This document shows positions 21,919 through 33,295 of a stretch of 64,000 nt of DNA, one piece after another (position 1 is the first letter of the stretch; each line of letters starts with the position of its first letter). The stretch spans positions 216,097,116 through 216,161,115 of the forward strand of contig NC_092877.1 of NCBI RefSeq assembly GCF_028372415.1. Reading direction: 5' to 3'. The stretch comes from Notamacropus eugenii (taxonomy: Eukaryota; Chordata; Mammalia; Diprotodontia; Macropodidae). The notes under the pieces are model-generated. The model saw only the letters and a list, made by a program, of their open reading frames with translations. It made no database searches and was not told the DNA's origin. The position numbers and the translations under genes were made by a program.

Positions 21919-23879
21919 GCTTATCGATTCTCCATTCTCTCTGAACTCTCAAGTTACTAACTGATAAGTTAGTCAACCATCAAGTTGCTAATCTACCAGT
22001 TCAAAGTTATTAAACAGTTAAGAACCAGTTGATTCAATCAAAACTTCCTAATTAGGTTGGCATATAGGCACAGCAAAAAGGAAAATGATGCCCCAAATAG
22101 GCATCAGGCAAATAGTAGATTAATTGAATAATATACCCACTAAATAATCAACCTTTGAATAATTGACAGCGGGTTATACTTTTGCTAACCATTGTATGCC
22201 ACCAACAGGGACAGACTCTGTTGATTTCAGAGCATGTCATTTGATCTGCTATGAAAAGTATAGGTAAAGTATGTAAAATAAGTGTTCATATAGAAATATC
22301 TGGCTTATTATATATATTGGTTGGATTTCCGGCAGTAAGTTCTTTGTTACTCAGGAAATCTTGGCATGCCTCATTTATCCAAAGTCAAAGATAATTGTTA
22401 GGCTATTAGAGGTAAGTTCATAGTACTTTATAAACATCAACTTAAATATGAAACTGATGCAATATATGGGTAGATGCCTAAATAAATACTTGCATATGTT
22501 ATTTTAAAAACAATTCTGTACTCTAGGAAGCATTATGATGATTATTTAGTAAGAAATAAGAGAAACAAGATCATTGGAACTCTTACGATGCTTTTTTATG
22601 TGATTCAGAAAAGTGTCTGAACAAGCTGTGACAGAATCCAAGACTAGAAAATCTGAAAATGGTAGGTCCCGGCTCCTTTTACTCTTAGTTTTCCTGATCT
22701 CCCCTTCGAGGTGCTAGAAATCATTAAATTACTCATCGGAGGGAACAGGAAGTTACTGGAAAATGCACAACTTAGACAATCAACAAATTGGCCAGGCCAC
22801 AGATGACTGAGAACTGATGTCTAATACTGAAGAAATAGACAATACATGGTTCAAATTGAGGTCCAAAATATTTTGGCAATGAGCTATTTGTTATTTTCTA
22901 CCCTGAATAGTCTTGCCAAAATTTGAATTAAAATGGACTACAGTCAAATCAGGCTAAGCAAAAATGTCTTCTAACCTTTGGTTAAGCAGATAATTTGTAA
23001 TTTGTTTAAATGTTCTGCTAAAAATATTTTAAATGGTCATGTTTGCTACTTTGGGAGTTTTATGAATAGGGTAACCTATTATATTTATTAGTGCCACAAT
23101 GATGGAATGTTAATTTTGTTGACTTCTTATATGCTTCCTCATGATGGCAATTAACTTGTTTAAAGACACACACTCTCTTTTTTAATTATTCCTTCAAAAC
23201 ATGATTGATTCATTTTGTTACATAAACATAATGCCATCTAAATGGTGCCAGATATATCCCATTCAGGAATAAAAGAAGAATCAAAAGGAAATGTATTTTT
23301 TTCATTGAAGTCAAAATTGTACAGACAGAGAGATTTTGAATATTAAGTGTATATACCAGAAACTGCTCAGGAAAGATTGCCTATGATGTTTTACCATTGC
23401 TGACATTGCTATCAACAGAGTCAACCTAGATGAAATAATGAAAGAAAACAGTTTGTCTTGGCTACCTAACTTTGCCTCCCAAGTCTGTCAGTCTTCCGTT
23501 GTTTACCAAATACCCTATGCTCTGAGACTTTATTTTCCATTGCGCAGCATCCTATGTAGAACCCCAAGGTGATGCCCAGAGTCTGCCCTTTCTGATGGAC
23601 ATACCACACAGCCCTCTGACAACTCCTTCCATGGTTCCTAAACCTTCTCTCTCCCAGCAAACAGAACTATTAAAAAAGACAAGACTTCCCATTGGCTAAA
23701 GAGACGACAAACTTTTAGCTATTCTCTCCCTTTGAGCTTGAATTTAATAAGATCTGTTTCTCAAGGTTTCCTCTGCCCTTTGTAAACATCAACACTTGAC
23801 TACAAAAATGATTAATAATGCTGGTGTCAACTGTAGTGTGGTAGAAAGCTTTGTTGAGGCCTTGTTGGTGACCTTTGAT
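21919..23879. other. long unassigned stretch
   Basis: Nearly 2 kb, AT-rich. Nothing here matches the repeat families seen elsewhere in the window, and I see no coding feature. Confidence 0.5.
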
Positions 23880-24772
23880 TGATTTGAATGAAGCAGCAAT
23901 GTCATGCTTATCACATTTTCAGATGAAACAAAGATAGGACAGATCACTAACACAGTGGATGACAGAATCAGGATTGAAAAACATATTGACAGGCCAGAAA
24001 GATGGACTTGAGAAATATACTTAGAGTTGCATAACGTGGTTAAAAAATCAGCTGCCTAAATACAAGATGGGGAAGAAATGATCAGCCAACATATTCCTGT
24101 GAAATTTTTTCAAGGGTTCCAATGGCCTACATAATCTCTACGGGTATCAGTAGTGTAATGTGGCAGCCAACTGAGATAATGGGTTATTAAGTCTCTTTGA
24201 GAAGCACAGTTTCCTGAGTGAGAGAAATGAGTCTTTGTTTCTGTTGCCCCAGTCAGAACATATACGAAGTGTTGTATTCAGGTTTGCTTGCCAAATTTCA
24301 GGAAGAATATTTACTGCTTGAGTATCTCTTTAACAGGGCAACCAGGGTGGTAAGCAGGCTAGACAATATTTTATACAAGAATTGATTCAAGGAGTTCGAG
24401 AAACTTAGCCTGAAGAAGAGATTATTTAACAGGTACATGGTGGTCATCAATTATTTGAAAGGATGTCATGTGTAAGAGTGCTTTGGCTTGTTTTCTTTAG
24501 TCAGATAAGAGGGAAAAACAACTAGGAACAATGGGTAGAATTTGCAGGTAATAATTTTAATCTTAACATGAAGGGGGTGAGGGGACCCTTTTGACAAGTA
24601 AAGTTGTCTCAAAATAGGATTAACTTTATCATAAAGGATTGAGTTAACCATTATTAAAGGCATTCAAATAGAAGATGGTTGAATGTTTCTCAGGGGTGAT
24701 ACTGTGGGTGTTCTTGGTTAGGGACAGGTTAGACTAGATGACTAAATGTCTCTCAAATTTGATTTCCTGTTT
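23880..24772 (+). mobile_element. L3/CR1 LINE, about 0.9 kb
   Basis: Sense CR1-class sequence over ORF2 C-terminus and 3' UTR: cacattttcagatgaaac (reverse-transcriptase 'FADD' region relic), cattgacaggccagaaag-like sequence at 23980, aaaaatcagctgcctaaa, ttcaggtttgcttgcc, gggcaaccagggtggta, acttagcctgaagaagag, ggatgtcatgtgtaagag and gactagatgactaaatgt near the 3' end. Stops occur in all frames. Confidence 0.75.
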
Positions 24773-25284
24773 TTAAAACAGGGAAAGATTTGGTACAAAT
24801 TATGTGTACTTGTTAATGCATTGACAAACTAAATTGAGCTCAAATGGCTTACCAATGTGTTACGTCAACCATTAAGTCTCTCTTCTTGTCATCTTTCTCT
24901 GGAGAAATGACCTACAATGACCACTCCTCTCCATCCTACTTGAACTAACTTATCACTCTTTCAGCTACTAATTTTCTAAATCATGCTTCTACTCACCTGT
25001 TCTCTTTCTCTTCATACACCTTAACATGCAGGTCTATGATGGTTGGACCAATACCTTATTTAATTTAATATTTATTTTCCAATAATGTATCCATGACAAA
25101 CTCTGAATATGGTACTTAGTTTATGTTTGCTGAATTTGTTGAACCAAAGATACGAAAGACATAAAAAAACTAGCTGGCCAAAGAAAAGGATTTCTAAAAA
25201 TAAAAAGGGGACATTTTTTGTTTGTTTTGTATTTTTACACTCATTTTGTGGTTTTTGGTTTTTGACAATCCATAAAGAAAAAAA
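24773..25284. other. no recognisable feature
   Basis: AT-rich. A faint L2-like tail near 25030-25140 is too weak to call. Confidence 0.4.
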
Positions 25285-25316
25285 TGTGTGTGTGTGTGTG
25301 TGTGCGCGCGCACACT
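25285..25316. repeat. (TG)n(CG)n microsatellite
   Basis: A TG run passes directly into CGCGCG and then CACAC. This alternation is strongly Z-DNA-prone. Confidence 0.9.
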
Positions 25317-25424
25317 CATGTGCATACATACACTACAGCATACATACATTCTATACAATTGCTTCACTATATAGTAGATGACTCTTAAGATTTTCTCAAT
25401 CAATTAGTAAAACAAACAAGCAAA

Positions 25425-25550
25425 CAAACAGCAAACACTTATTAAGCTCCCACTGTGGCCCAGGCACTGTGCAGAGTGATAGGATTACAAAGATAAAATG
25501 AAACAATCCCTGCCTTCAAGGATCTTACATTCTATCGTGAGAACAAGAAG
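25425..25550 (-). mobile_element. L2 LINE 3' end
   Basis: Antisense: acacttattaagctccc, cccaggcactgtgcag, aatccctgccttcaag and gatcttacattctatc. Confidence 0.75.
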
Positions 25551-25900
25551 ATCGTGACAGAAATCAGGCTTAAATGATTTTCTGATCCCTGTAGCAGTCA
25601 CAGAAATGGGGAGATAGAATGGTCATTGGAGAATAGAATGAGAGTTCCTGGTATCTGAAAAAATAGTAATGTAAATCTAGGTATCTCTTTCAGTGTACAA
25701 AATGCTATTTGTATAATAATCAACTGCCATAGGAACAAAGAAATTAGTCAATAAAATACATTTGAAATGTATCTATGCCTATTTCCTAGAAGCAAAGCAT
25801 CTAGGTTTGGAAAGAGTCTCATATGTCAGCTAGTTCAAACTTTACTTAGAATATCAATTGTCTGCAAAATTGTTTACCTTGAGAGGTCATTGATATATGT
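25551..25900. other. no recognisable feature
   Basis: Unassigned AT-rich sequence. Confidence 0.45.
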
Positions 25901-26205
25901 GTGTGTTCATCCTTCAATGCTGAAGAAGACCATGCCATCAGAGAAATAATGACATGACTTGCACTTCACTTTGTTTTGAGTGAGGGAGGGCTGTGCAGGT
26001 CAGCAGCCTCACTTCTCCTCCAGAGCCATCTGAATCTAGTGACCAGATATTCATCAGGATGACTGGAGATGACCCAGGATGAGGCAATTGGTTAAGTGAT
26101 TTGCCCAAGGTCACACAGCTAGTGAGTGTCAAGTGTCTGAGGTGAGATTTGAACTCAGGTTCTCCTGACTCCTGCTCTTATCCACTGCACCACCTAGTTG
26201 CCCCT
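25901..26205 (-). mobile_element. full-length tRNA/RTE-type SINE (tRNA head)
   Basis: The best preserved copy of this type, about 305 bp, antisense. Tail: gttcatccttcaatgctg, agaagaccatgccatcag, aatgacatgacttgcac. Body: gagtgagggagggctgtg, cagccatctg-like sequence, tcatcaggatgactggag, atgacccaggatgaggc. Head: gtcacacagctagtgag, tttgaactcaggttctcc, ccactgcaccacctagt, ending in gcccc. It belongs to the marsupial WALLSI/Mar group. Confidence 0.85.
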
Positions 26206-26332
26206 GCAAACGTGAGGAATCAGTTGAATTGTTGAGTAAAGAGACTTGTATAGCAGAGTCTCAGAGTCAGATTGACCAATGGGATTGGTGTTTGTTTTTG
26301 TAATATCTTTCATGAGTGAGCTGTGCAACTAC

Positions 26333-26392
26333 AATATCCTAAGTACCTTGCATAGTATCTTGTACACAACAGGTGCTTAATAAATGAAAAGT
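26333..26392 (+). mobile_element. L2/MIR 3' tail fragment
   Basis: Sense: accttgcatagtatcttg and caggtgcttaataaatg. Confidence 0.65.
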
Positions 26393-26457
26393 CTGATACT
26401 TATTAAAACAATGGCCATTCCTTCAATTTTCACATCATTATTGAAAAATTGTTAAGT

Positions 26458-26545
26458 TTCACAGAATTTGAGTTGAAAAAGACTTATAAATCATGTAATC
26501 TAACACATATCTAAATGGAAATCCCTTCTGCAACAACAGCAGAAT
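26458..26545 (-). mobile_element. L3/CR1 3' end fragment
   Basis: Antisense order of the CR1 terminus: cacagaatttgagttgaa, atcatgtaatctaacac and gaaatcccttctgcaac. Confidence 0.55.
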
Positions 26546-26619
26546 AGTTGTAAGTAACTAAATAAATGCTTTTTCAATGAGATTTTAGAGATAAAATATG
26601 AACAGAATCAGAAATCCTA

Positions 26620-26692
26620 TTTGTGAAATGGGGGCTTGGATTTGGTGACCTCTAAGATTCCTGCCAGCTCTCTAAATCTGGGATCTGATTAA
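26620..26692 (+). mobile_element. MIR3-like 3' tail
   Basis: gtgaaatgggggcttgg, ttggtgacctctaagatt and ctgccagctctctaaatc are the CORE-to-tail segment. Confidence 0.7.
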
Positions 26693-27221
26693 TGAAATTA
26701 GTTAATGAATTCTCAAATCAATTAAATAGCATGATGTACCATGAGGTTGAATAAGTTATATGCTAATATAATAAAAGATAAACATGGAACGTGATGCTTT
26801 GTGATTTTAAGGTATTTATTGTCCTTGACTATTATCGAAGAGCAGATGGCAGGGCCTGCCAGGGAGGTTATTAGGGCCTTGTGAGCTAGGAGTGGGTGAT
26901 GATAAATGGTTGGTAATTTCCCATAGTGTAACATCCATCCAGAAAGCTGTGTTGAAATGAATCCTTGCTGGGCTAAAACATCTTTTGAGAAATTTTGTAC
27001 AATATCCCATTTTTCTCTACAAAGCAAAAAAGGATAGTAGAACTCTTTTTTATCTATTAATTCTTCTTTGAAGGTAAAGTGATACTTTTTCTCACCCTAT
27101 ACAATATCAGCTATGATTGAAGAGTAAAATGAAGTAACAATGTGAATTTGATATAGTTAGTTACACTGTCAGCTGATTTATATGTATCCATCTATGCTCA
27201 TGTATATATGTGCATGTGTGT
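26693..27221. other. no recognisable feature
   Basis: AT-rich. Two overlapping minus-strand frames near 26722-27027 have no supporting motif. Confidence 0.5.
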
Positions 27222-27470
27222 AGTTCTGCCGCTTAATCATTTTTCAGTAGTGTTGGACTCTGTGTCCCCATTTGTGGTTTTCTTGGGAAAGATACTGGAA
27301 TGGTTTGCCACTCCTTTTCCAGCTCATTTTACAGTTGAAGAAACTGAGGCAAATAGGATTAAGTGATTTACTCACGGTCACACAGCTAGTAAGTGTCTGA
27401 CGCTTAATTTGAATTAATGTCTTCCTGACCTCAGGTCCAGTGCTCTATCCACTGTGCAACCTAGCTGCCC
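27222..27470 (-). mobile_element. WSINE1-like tRNA/RTE SINE, near full length
   Basis: Antisense: tttttcagtagtgttgg, ggttttcttgggaaagat, actggaatggtttgcc, ccagctcattttacagt, ggtcacacagctagtaag, tgctctatccactgtg and cctagctgccc at the head end. Confidence 0.85.
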
Positions 27471-27650
27471 TGTGTGTGTGTGTGAGCATATATACATACA
27501 TACATATGTGCGTGTGTTTGGGAGAAGCATCATTTGTTTAATTCAATGTCTGCTAGAAAACAATAAAAAATATATGGGTATATATAAATATACATATCTA
27601 TGTTTATATACATATCTATATTTATATGCATACATATGTGTATAAATTAC
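27471..27650. repeat. TG / TACA / TATA-rich low-complexity tract
   Basis: A TG run at 27471-27484 directly abuts the head end of the SINE. Interrupted TACATA and TATA motifs follow to about 27645. Confidence 0.85.
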
Positions 27651-28769
27651 ATGTAATCACAAATGCATGTATGCATCCATCTCACAATATTAGCAACAGT
27701 ACTTATCTAGATACGTCTTGGGCTTAACTTTTTTGTCTACTTAAACTTTTTGTCCACTTAAACTATTGATATCTTAGTTGGTTTCTGTACGTAGGAGTTG
27801 GATCATATCTATGATTATCATGCTATAAAAAAATTTCCAGAAATTGAACAAAAAGGATCATTTTAAGCTACACACCTGTTAACTCTAGCAAATTATCCTA
27901 TTCCTCAATGAAAAAACAGAGTAAGTTGAACATCACCAATTCCTGTTTACATTTCGGTTTTATTTAACAATATTTAATATCATCATAAATAATGAGCATC
28001 ATTTTGTACTTGACATTCTCACAGGAGGCAATAATTCAAGAACTTCTCATCTTGAACAACTTTCAGACTGTCATCTCCATTTGACGTATTGACCACTGCT
28101 TCTTAGTACTTTCTACTACCAGTGCATGTATGAATTGATTAACTCTGACAGATGAATATGATTTCTTCAGCTGTGCTATTTAGAAGAAAATAACTCATTT
28201 TCTTTAAGTAGTCATACCTTGAATCTCTTTCAGAGATTTTATAATGTGCTCCATATCTGTCTTATAAATGGAATGTCTGTGCACATTTGATATCACAAAT
28301 CATAGTTTGTATTTAATCACTAATGCAGTTCTGACATATGCTTGATTTTCTCATATTTGTAATTCATATTAATCTTGAATCTGCTTTCCAGAGTTGTCTT
28401 CATCATTCTGATAGACACAACAGTTCTTTTTAGTGTTAGGAAGGGTAGCATATATATTGGATAAATATGTTCAGTAAGACTTCTTTTTTCCTTTGAGATT
28501 TGATAATATCACAATATTTAAGAGACAGCATGTATTTATTTGTTTCTTTTGTAAAATTATGTAAAATATGGGTAATTAAAATTACCATCATCATGGTAAC
28601 TCTAACCATTCCTTCATCAGACTCTATTGGGTTATGTCTGCACTAATCATGCTTTCCAAATGGACTTCTCCAAGGGTCCCACTTACTAAAAAGTTGCATA
28701 TCAGCAAAACAAACAACTTCTAGTTGAAAATCATTTCTATTATGGATGTAAAAATGGAATTATGCAATC
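27651..28769. other. no recognisable feature
   Basis: AT-rich unassigned sequence of about 1.1 kb. Confidence 0.5.
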
Positions 28770-29045
28770 TCAGAATTAGAAATGACTTTTGATGCCAGTT
28801 TGACCTCTATCTGAGTCACATAATCCCATAATAATATGCTGAATAGGTAGTTGTCCAGGAAATCTCTAGTCAGTAACAAGAGATTTACTACTTCCCAAGG
28901 CAACACATTACACTTTGGACAACACTAATCTCTTGAAAATCTTTCTTCTATTGAACAGATATCCATTTCTACGTAGTTTCCTCCAACTAAATTGAATTCT
29001 GCTTCTATTCTAATCCTTCTTCCACATGAAAAACCTTCATTTATT
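28770..29045 (-). mobile_element. L3/CR1 LINE 3' region
   Basis: Antisense: gtagttgtccaggaaatc, agatttactacttccc, aaggcaacacattacac, tttggacaacactaatc and aatccttcttccacatg follow CR1 order. Confidence 0.7.
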
Positions 29046-29149
29046 TAGAGGCAATTATTATTTTTGGATTAGTGATTATAGTGCACTCAGGTGATTTGGA
29101 CTTCCAAAGTGGTATTGCAATCTTTATCCTAGTCATTTATTTAAATAAA

Positions 29150-29241
29150 GAGACAGATAAGTAAATAGATGGAGACAGACAGAGGACAGAGAGAGAGAGA
29201 GAGACAGAGAGAGAGAGAGACAAAGACAGAGACAGAGACAG
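29150..29241. repeat. (GA)n / GACAGA low-complexity tract
   Basis: Purine-rich GAGA and GACA units over about 90 bp. Confidence 0.9.
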
Positions 29242-30019
29242 TTGAACTATTCTAGATGGACTTTTTTTTTCAGATTAACATCAAATCATTAATTAAAATT
29301 CTTTGGGTCCCATCATGAAGCAAATTTCTTTATTGACTTATCCATGCTATTGCCCAACCCATATCACCCCCTTTTATTCATAAAATGTCTTGTTAAATTT
29401 CTAACTGAAATGTTAATTTATATAAGATACACTGGAGATCATTTAAAACTATCTTTTCAACAACTTCTAAAATTATGTAAATAATGAAAAGTTAATATTT
29501 TCATAGTCCTTTATGGTTTATAAATTGCTTTGCATAAATAATAATTGGTTTAAAAAAAGAAGCTAGGTTCTCAGTTTTGTCTAGTTTCTCTGCTAGAAGG
29601 ACATGAACACTCAAAGGCCACCACAGGTTGAAAATAAGCACTTAGGCATCACCGTGTACCAGAAACATATCAACATTTAATCCAACCCTGATACGTTCCC
29701 GGTCTCCAGTTGTATATCTCCTTATTTTCTGATGTAGAAACCAGAGGGAAAATCCAATTTAACTAGCCTTGTAGAAGGGGAAGGAGAAGGAGAGAAGAAA
29801 GTGGAATAAATATACCCCATTTCATTGATGGAATCTACCAACAATGCCAGTAATCCAAACGATGGGTGAAGAAAAGGCACATTAGAGAAAGAACAGCTAC
29901 ATACTATTTAACATACAAAACTTAAGCAAGCATCTTCATGTTTCTCTGAAGCTTTCATTTCGCTTCCTTTTTAATGTTGAATACATACATTTGCTTGTGT
30001 TAATATGCATCTTGTAGAG
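29242..30019. other. no recognisable feature
   Basis: AT-rich. ctttatggtttataaatt near 29510 hints at a MIR3 end, but is too short to call. Confidence 0.45.
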
Positions 30020-30180
30020 TCAGAGGGGGTACCACAGAAGGACCTGATCTGGGAATCAGTAAACCTGTGTTCCCAGATCTAACTGTTTTGGACAAGTGAT
30101 TTTATCTCTCTAGACCTTGGTTTTCTCTTTTTTTTAAATGAGGAAATCAGGCAGGCCCTCTGAAATTCTAAGACTATGAA
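30020..30180 (+). mobile_element. MIR3-like SINE
   Basis: Sense: gggaatcagtaaacctg, tggacaagtgattttatc, agaccttggttttctc and aattctaagactatga. Confidence 0.75.
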
Positions 30181-30399
30181 AGTCCATTTTTATATAGATC
30201 TGTATAGATAAAATAATGTTTTAAAGTATCACTGTCTTACTGATCAGTGATCCAACATTTTATGCAGTTTAGGCTACAGACAGAAAACATACATCATATA
30301 GTGAATGGAAGCTAAAAATTCTTCCCTTAAGGATGAAAATGATGTTGATTGCCTAGTATTTATTTATCTTGTTTTAATGTAGATGTTTGTATATGTTTG

Positions 30400-30525
30400 C
30401 TTTCTTCCCCATTTGACTGCGAGGTTTTTTGTTGTTGTTTGTTTCTTTGTATTTTTTCTCTACACTTAGCACAATGCTTGGAACATAATAGGTGCTTCAT
30501 AAGTGCTTGTTAATTGACTGGTAGA
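30400..30525 (+). mobile_element. L2 LINE 3' end
   Basis: Sense: catttgactgcgaggttt, cacttagcacaatgcttg, gaacataataggtgctt and agtgcttgttaattgac. Confidence 0.7.
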
Positions 30526-31279
30526 CTGACATTTGAAGTGAAAGATACATAAAATAAATTTATTACTCATTAACATACACAATTCTAACATAAAATTTCT
30601 TAGTCTCCTAATTTTCTTCAGGTAGCTTAGAGCACAAAAACATTCATTTTTAAATTACCTTCATTTCTTGCAAACTTTTTTCTCCTTTCTTGGTCTCCCG
30701 CAGCTCTGAATTCTGAATTTGCTTTTCAGGTTTCATGTGTTTGGTGTTTATTTCAGCTCAGACCTCTGGACACTCGCTCCACCTTAAGAAATTTCCAATT
30801 ATCAACTCCTACAACAGAACAGGAAATTAGCCTCTCATTTAGACCTGGAAGCTCAAATCTTTTGACCCATTAAGACCTGAACTAAGAAACTCCACTTTAA
30901 AACTATTGATGATATGTTTTGTTCTTGCCAGGGGGAAAATGCATTATATATGTCCCTTCTTTTGCCTAAGAAATACATTTTGTGGAGATTAGTTTTAAGC
31001 TATCTGAATTAGGCTGTACATGTATCTATTATTTAAGGGAAGAAATACATGTGTCAGTTACCACCCATTCAAATGCAAAGCTCCCAGACTTCAGATGCAA
31101 TTTCAGATGTGCATTTTCTTTAAAGTAAAGGCCCTGTATACAGATATTATTTCAAGAATATTTTCTTTCCTCAGGCTAAATTTCAAGAATGCAAATATTT
31201 CTTTGTTGAATACTGTTACTAAGTTTACTTCCCTTCCCTATAGAATATTATTGTCATCATCTTTTCTTTGTAGATAAAG
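30526..31279. other. no recognisable feature
   Basis: Unassigned. The 31020-31277 frame has no recognisable motif. Confidence 0.5.
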
Positions 31280-31915
31280 TGGTTACTTCCAATCAGTTCC
31301 AAACATTTTTTGAGCTTTGCTTCTGTTTGGAGCACTGTACAAGGCAATGTGGGGGTTACTCAGTAAAGTAATATAAGGCAACAATACAAAAAATGTCACA
31401 AGGCAGTATGTAATTAAGTGCTACATGAGTGGTACAGACAATAAGTGTTATAGGAATTCAGAAGAAGGAGTGATCACTATGGGCTGCTGTTGTCAAGGAA
31501 ACCTTCATAAAGGAGGTAAGATTTGGGTAGGAGTTATACAGGCAGGAAAAAAACGGGGAAAGAACATTCAAAACCAGCATAATTGGAATGGTGAAAATGT
31601 GTTCTGCCTATTTGTAGGGACAATGAGTAGATGACAGGGTGTTTGCAGTGGGCTGAGAGATTTCAGGGAAGAAGTGGAAAGGTGGGTTAGGACCAGATTT
31701 TGCAGGGTCTCAAATGACAAACCAAGTTTAGGTTTTATTCTGTAGTCATTGGGAGTCATTGATAGTCTTGGAGCAGTAGAATGACATGATAATTATCCTC
31801 TAGAAAAAAGACTCTAATAACAGTTTGTAGTGGAGCCTGGGATTCCAATTAGGAGGTTTTTGAAGCAATCAAAATGATGAGAGGTTGAGGTAGTAGAGAA
31901 GAAATGGAAAGGAAG
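31280..31915 (-). mobile_element. L2 LINE, extended 3' region
   Basis: Antisense over about 630 bp: caaggaaaccttcataaa, agattttgcagggtctc, gggagtcattgatagtc, agaatgacatgataatt and ttaggaggtttttgaagc follow the L2 ORF2 C-terminal order. Confidence 0.7.
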
Positions 31916-32224
31916 CACCCAATATGGAAAACATTATGGAGGAAGAATCAAACATACCTGATCACTTCTGAGGAAACTTTCATTTAATAGATATTTATAT
32001 TTTATTTATTAATTTATTTAGAATATCTATAAAATTATGTATATTTTTGTAAGTATATGTAATTAATATTTATGAAAAAAATATTTGTATATTTATTAAT
32101 TCATTTAATTTATTTATATTTTATTTCTTAGATATTTGTTTCCAAATGGGTAAGATTACAATTTTAAAGGGGCACTGTAGACCACAACCATGTTCCTGCC
32201 TAATTGCTCTGATATTCAGTTGCA
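31916..32224. repeat. AT-rich low-complexity stretch
   Basis: From 31985 to 32140 the sequence is almost all ATTTATT/TATATTT-type words. The rest is unassigned. Confidence 0.7.
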
Positions 32225-32282
32225 GTCAGCATCTTATACAATGTTCCATACACACTAGGTACTTGATAAATATTTATTTTTT
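32225..32282 (+). mobile_element. L2 3' terminus
   Basis: Sense: agcatcttatacaatg, cacactaggtacttgat and aaatatttattttt. Confidence 0.55.
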
Positions 32283-32344
32283 ATCATAATAACTTCTCAC
32301 AACTTTCCTATTAATTAGAGATACAGTGTGACACACATTGTTTA

Positions 32345-32570
32345 AAGTCCATTGGATTTAAGAATCAATAAAATCTGAGTGTGAATTCTATCTCTACTCC
32401 CGACTAACTGTGTGGCCATGGGTAAATCATTTCATCTCTCTAAATCTGTTTCCCAATATATGAAGTAAGGAAAATAATATCTATAGTACCTGGCTCAAAG
32501 CATTGTGGGGAAGCTTAAATAAGATGATGAGTATTGCAAATTTCAAGCAGTATGTGAATGTTAGTTTTTA
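32345..32570 (+). mobile_element. MIR SINE, near full length
   Basis: Sense: gagtgtgaattctatctc, aactgtgtggccatgggt, aaatcatttcatctctc, agtacctggctcaaag and a diverged CORE tail. Confidence 0.75.
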
Positions 32571-32849
32571 TTAAGCAAGCTGTTAATTACTGTCCCTATT
32601 TTAATCTATCAGTAATCATTTATTAAGGGACTACAGTGTGTCAGGCATTATGCTGGGTAGATTTTTTTTTTAAATGAAATAATCTGTGCCCTCAGAACAC
32701 TAATATTCTTTCAGGGCATAAAACTATTTGTACACATATATATGCAAAATAAATCCAAGTTCATTGGCCATAGGAACAGCAGTGAGGGGAATCAGGAAAT
32801 GTCTCATTTAGGAGAGGTTATTTGATTGGAACTTTAAGGGAAATCAGGT

Positions 32850-32850
32850 G

Positions 32851-32922
<72 letters not shown>

Positions 32923-32966
32923 AAGAGAGGGAAAGAGAGAGGGAGGGAGGGAGAGAAAGAAAGAGA
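32850..32966. repeat. (GA)n microsatellite
   Basis: A pure GA run of about 55 bp, followed by GGGA/GAAA variants. The open frame through it is compositional. Confidence 0.95.
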
Positions 32967-33019
32967 TGAGGAAGGAGGTCAGACAATTCAAAGGAGCATA
33001 GGTGGGAGATGGATCTGTG

Positions 33020-33105
33020 TTTGTCTTTCCTTGCCGAAGAAGACCATGCAGTCAGAGAAATGATGTCATGTCATGTCATGTCATGTCATGTCATGTCATG
33101 TCATG
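33020..33105 (-). mobile_element. SINE tail fragment with (TCATG)8 expansion
   Basis: gtttgtctttccttgccg and aagaagaccatgcagtca form the antisense tail of the 25901-type SINE. Where a normal copy reads gatgtcatgacttgc, this one has eight perfect TCATG units (33066-33105). Confidence 0.8.
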
Positions 33106-33221
33106 ATTGGGAAATGGAGAGAGTCATTGCAGAGAGTCAACAAGAAAGCCATTTGGCTGGATCATAGTGCATTCAAGAGTAGACTCTATGATAAGTAATA
33201 CATAAAAAGTAATGTATAATA

Positions 33222-33295
33222 ATAATTTTACAGAGGACACTGAAACTCATAGAGATCAAGGGCCATCCCTATGATCACTCAGTCTGTAAGGTAGC
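33222..33295 (-). mobile_element. MIR fragment
   Basis: Antisense: aattttacagaggacact, gaaactcatagagatcaa and atcactcagtctgtaag. Confidence 0.6.

Larger units (their letters stand above)
32605..33200 (-). mobile_element. L2 LINE carrying later insertions
   Basis: Antisense L2 begins at 32605 (cagtaatcatttattaag, tgtcaggcattatgctg, tgccctcagaacacta) and runs to about 32848. After the GA tract and SINE tail, L2 sequence seems to resume at 33110-33200 (caacaagaaagccattt, ggctggatcatagtgc). Confidence 0.65.

Noticed and set aside
26100-26200. tRNA gene suggested by tRNA-like head motifs
   Set aside because: The A/B-box-like sequence belongs to a SINE head. There is no full cloverleaf, and the same head recurs with the SINE body elsewhere.
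32848-33063. 71-codon Arg/Glu frame
   Set aside because: The (GA)n microsatellite gives alternating Arg-Glu. Not a gene.
33066-33105. Direct repeats considered as a CRISPR-like array
   Set aside because: Perfect tandem pentamers without spacers, in vertebrate-type DNA.
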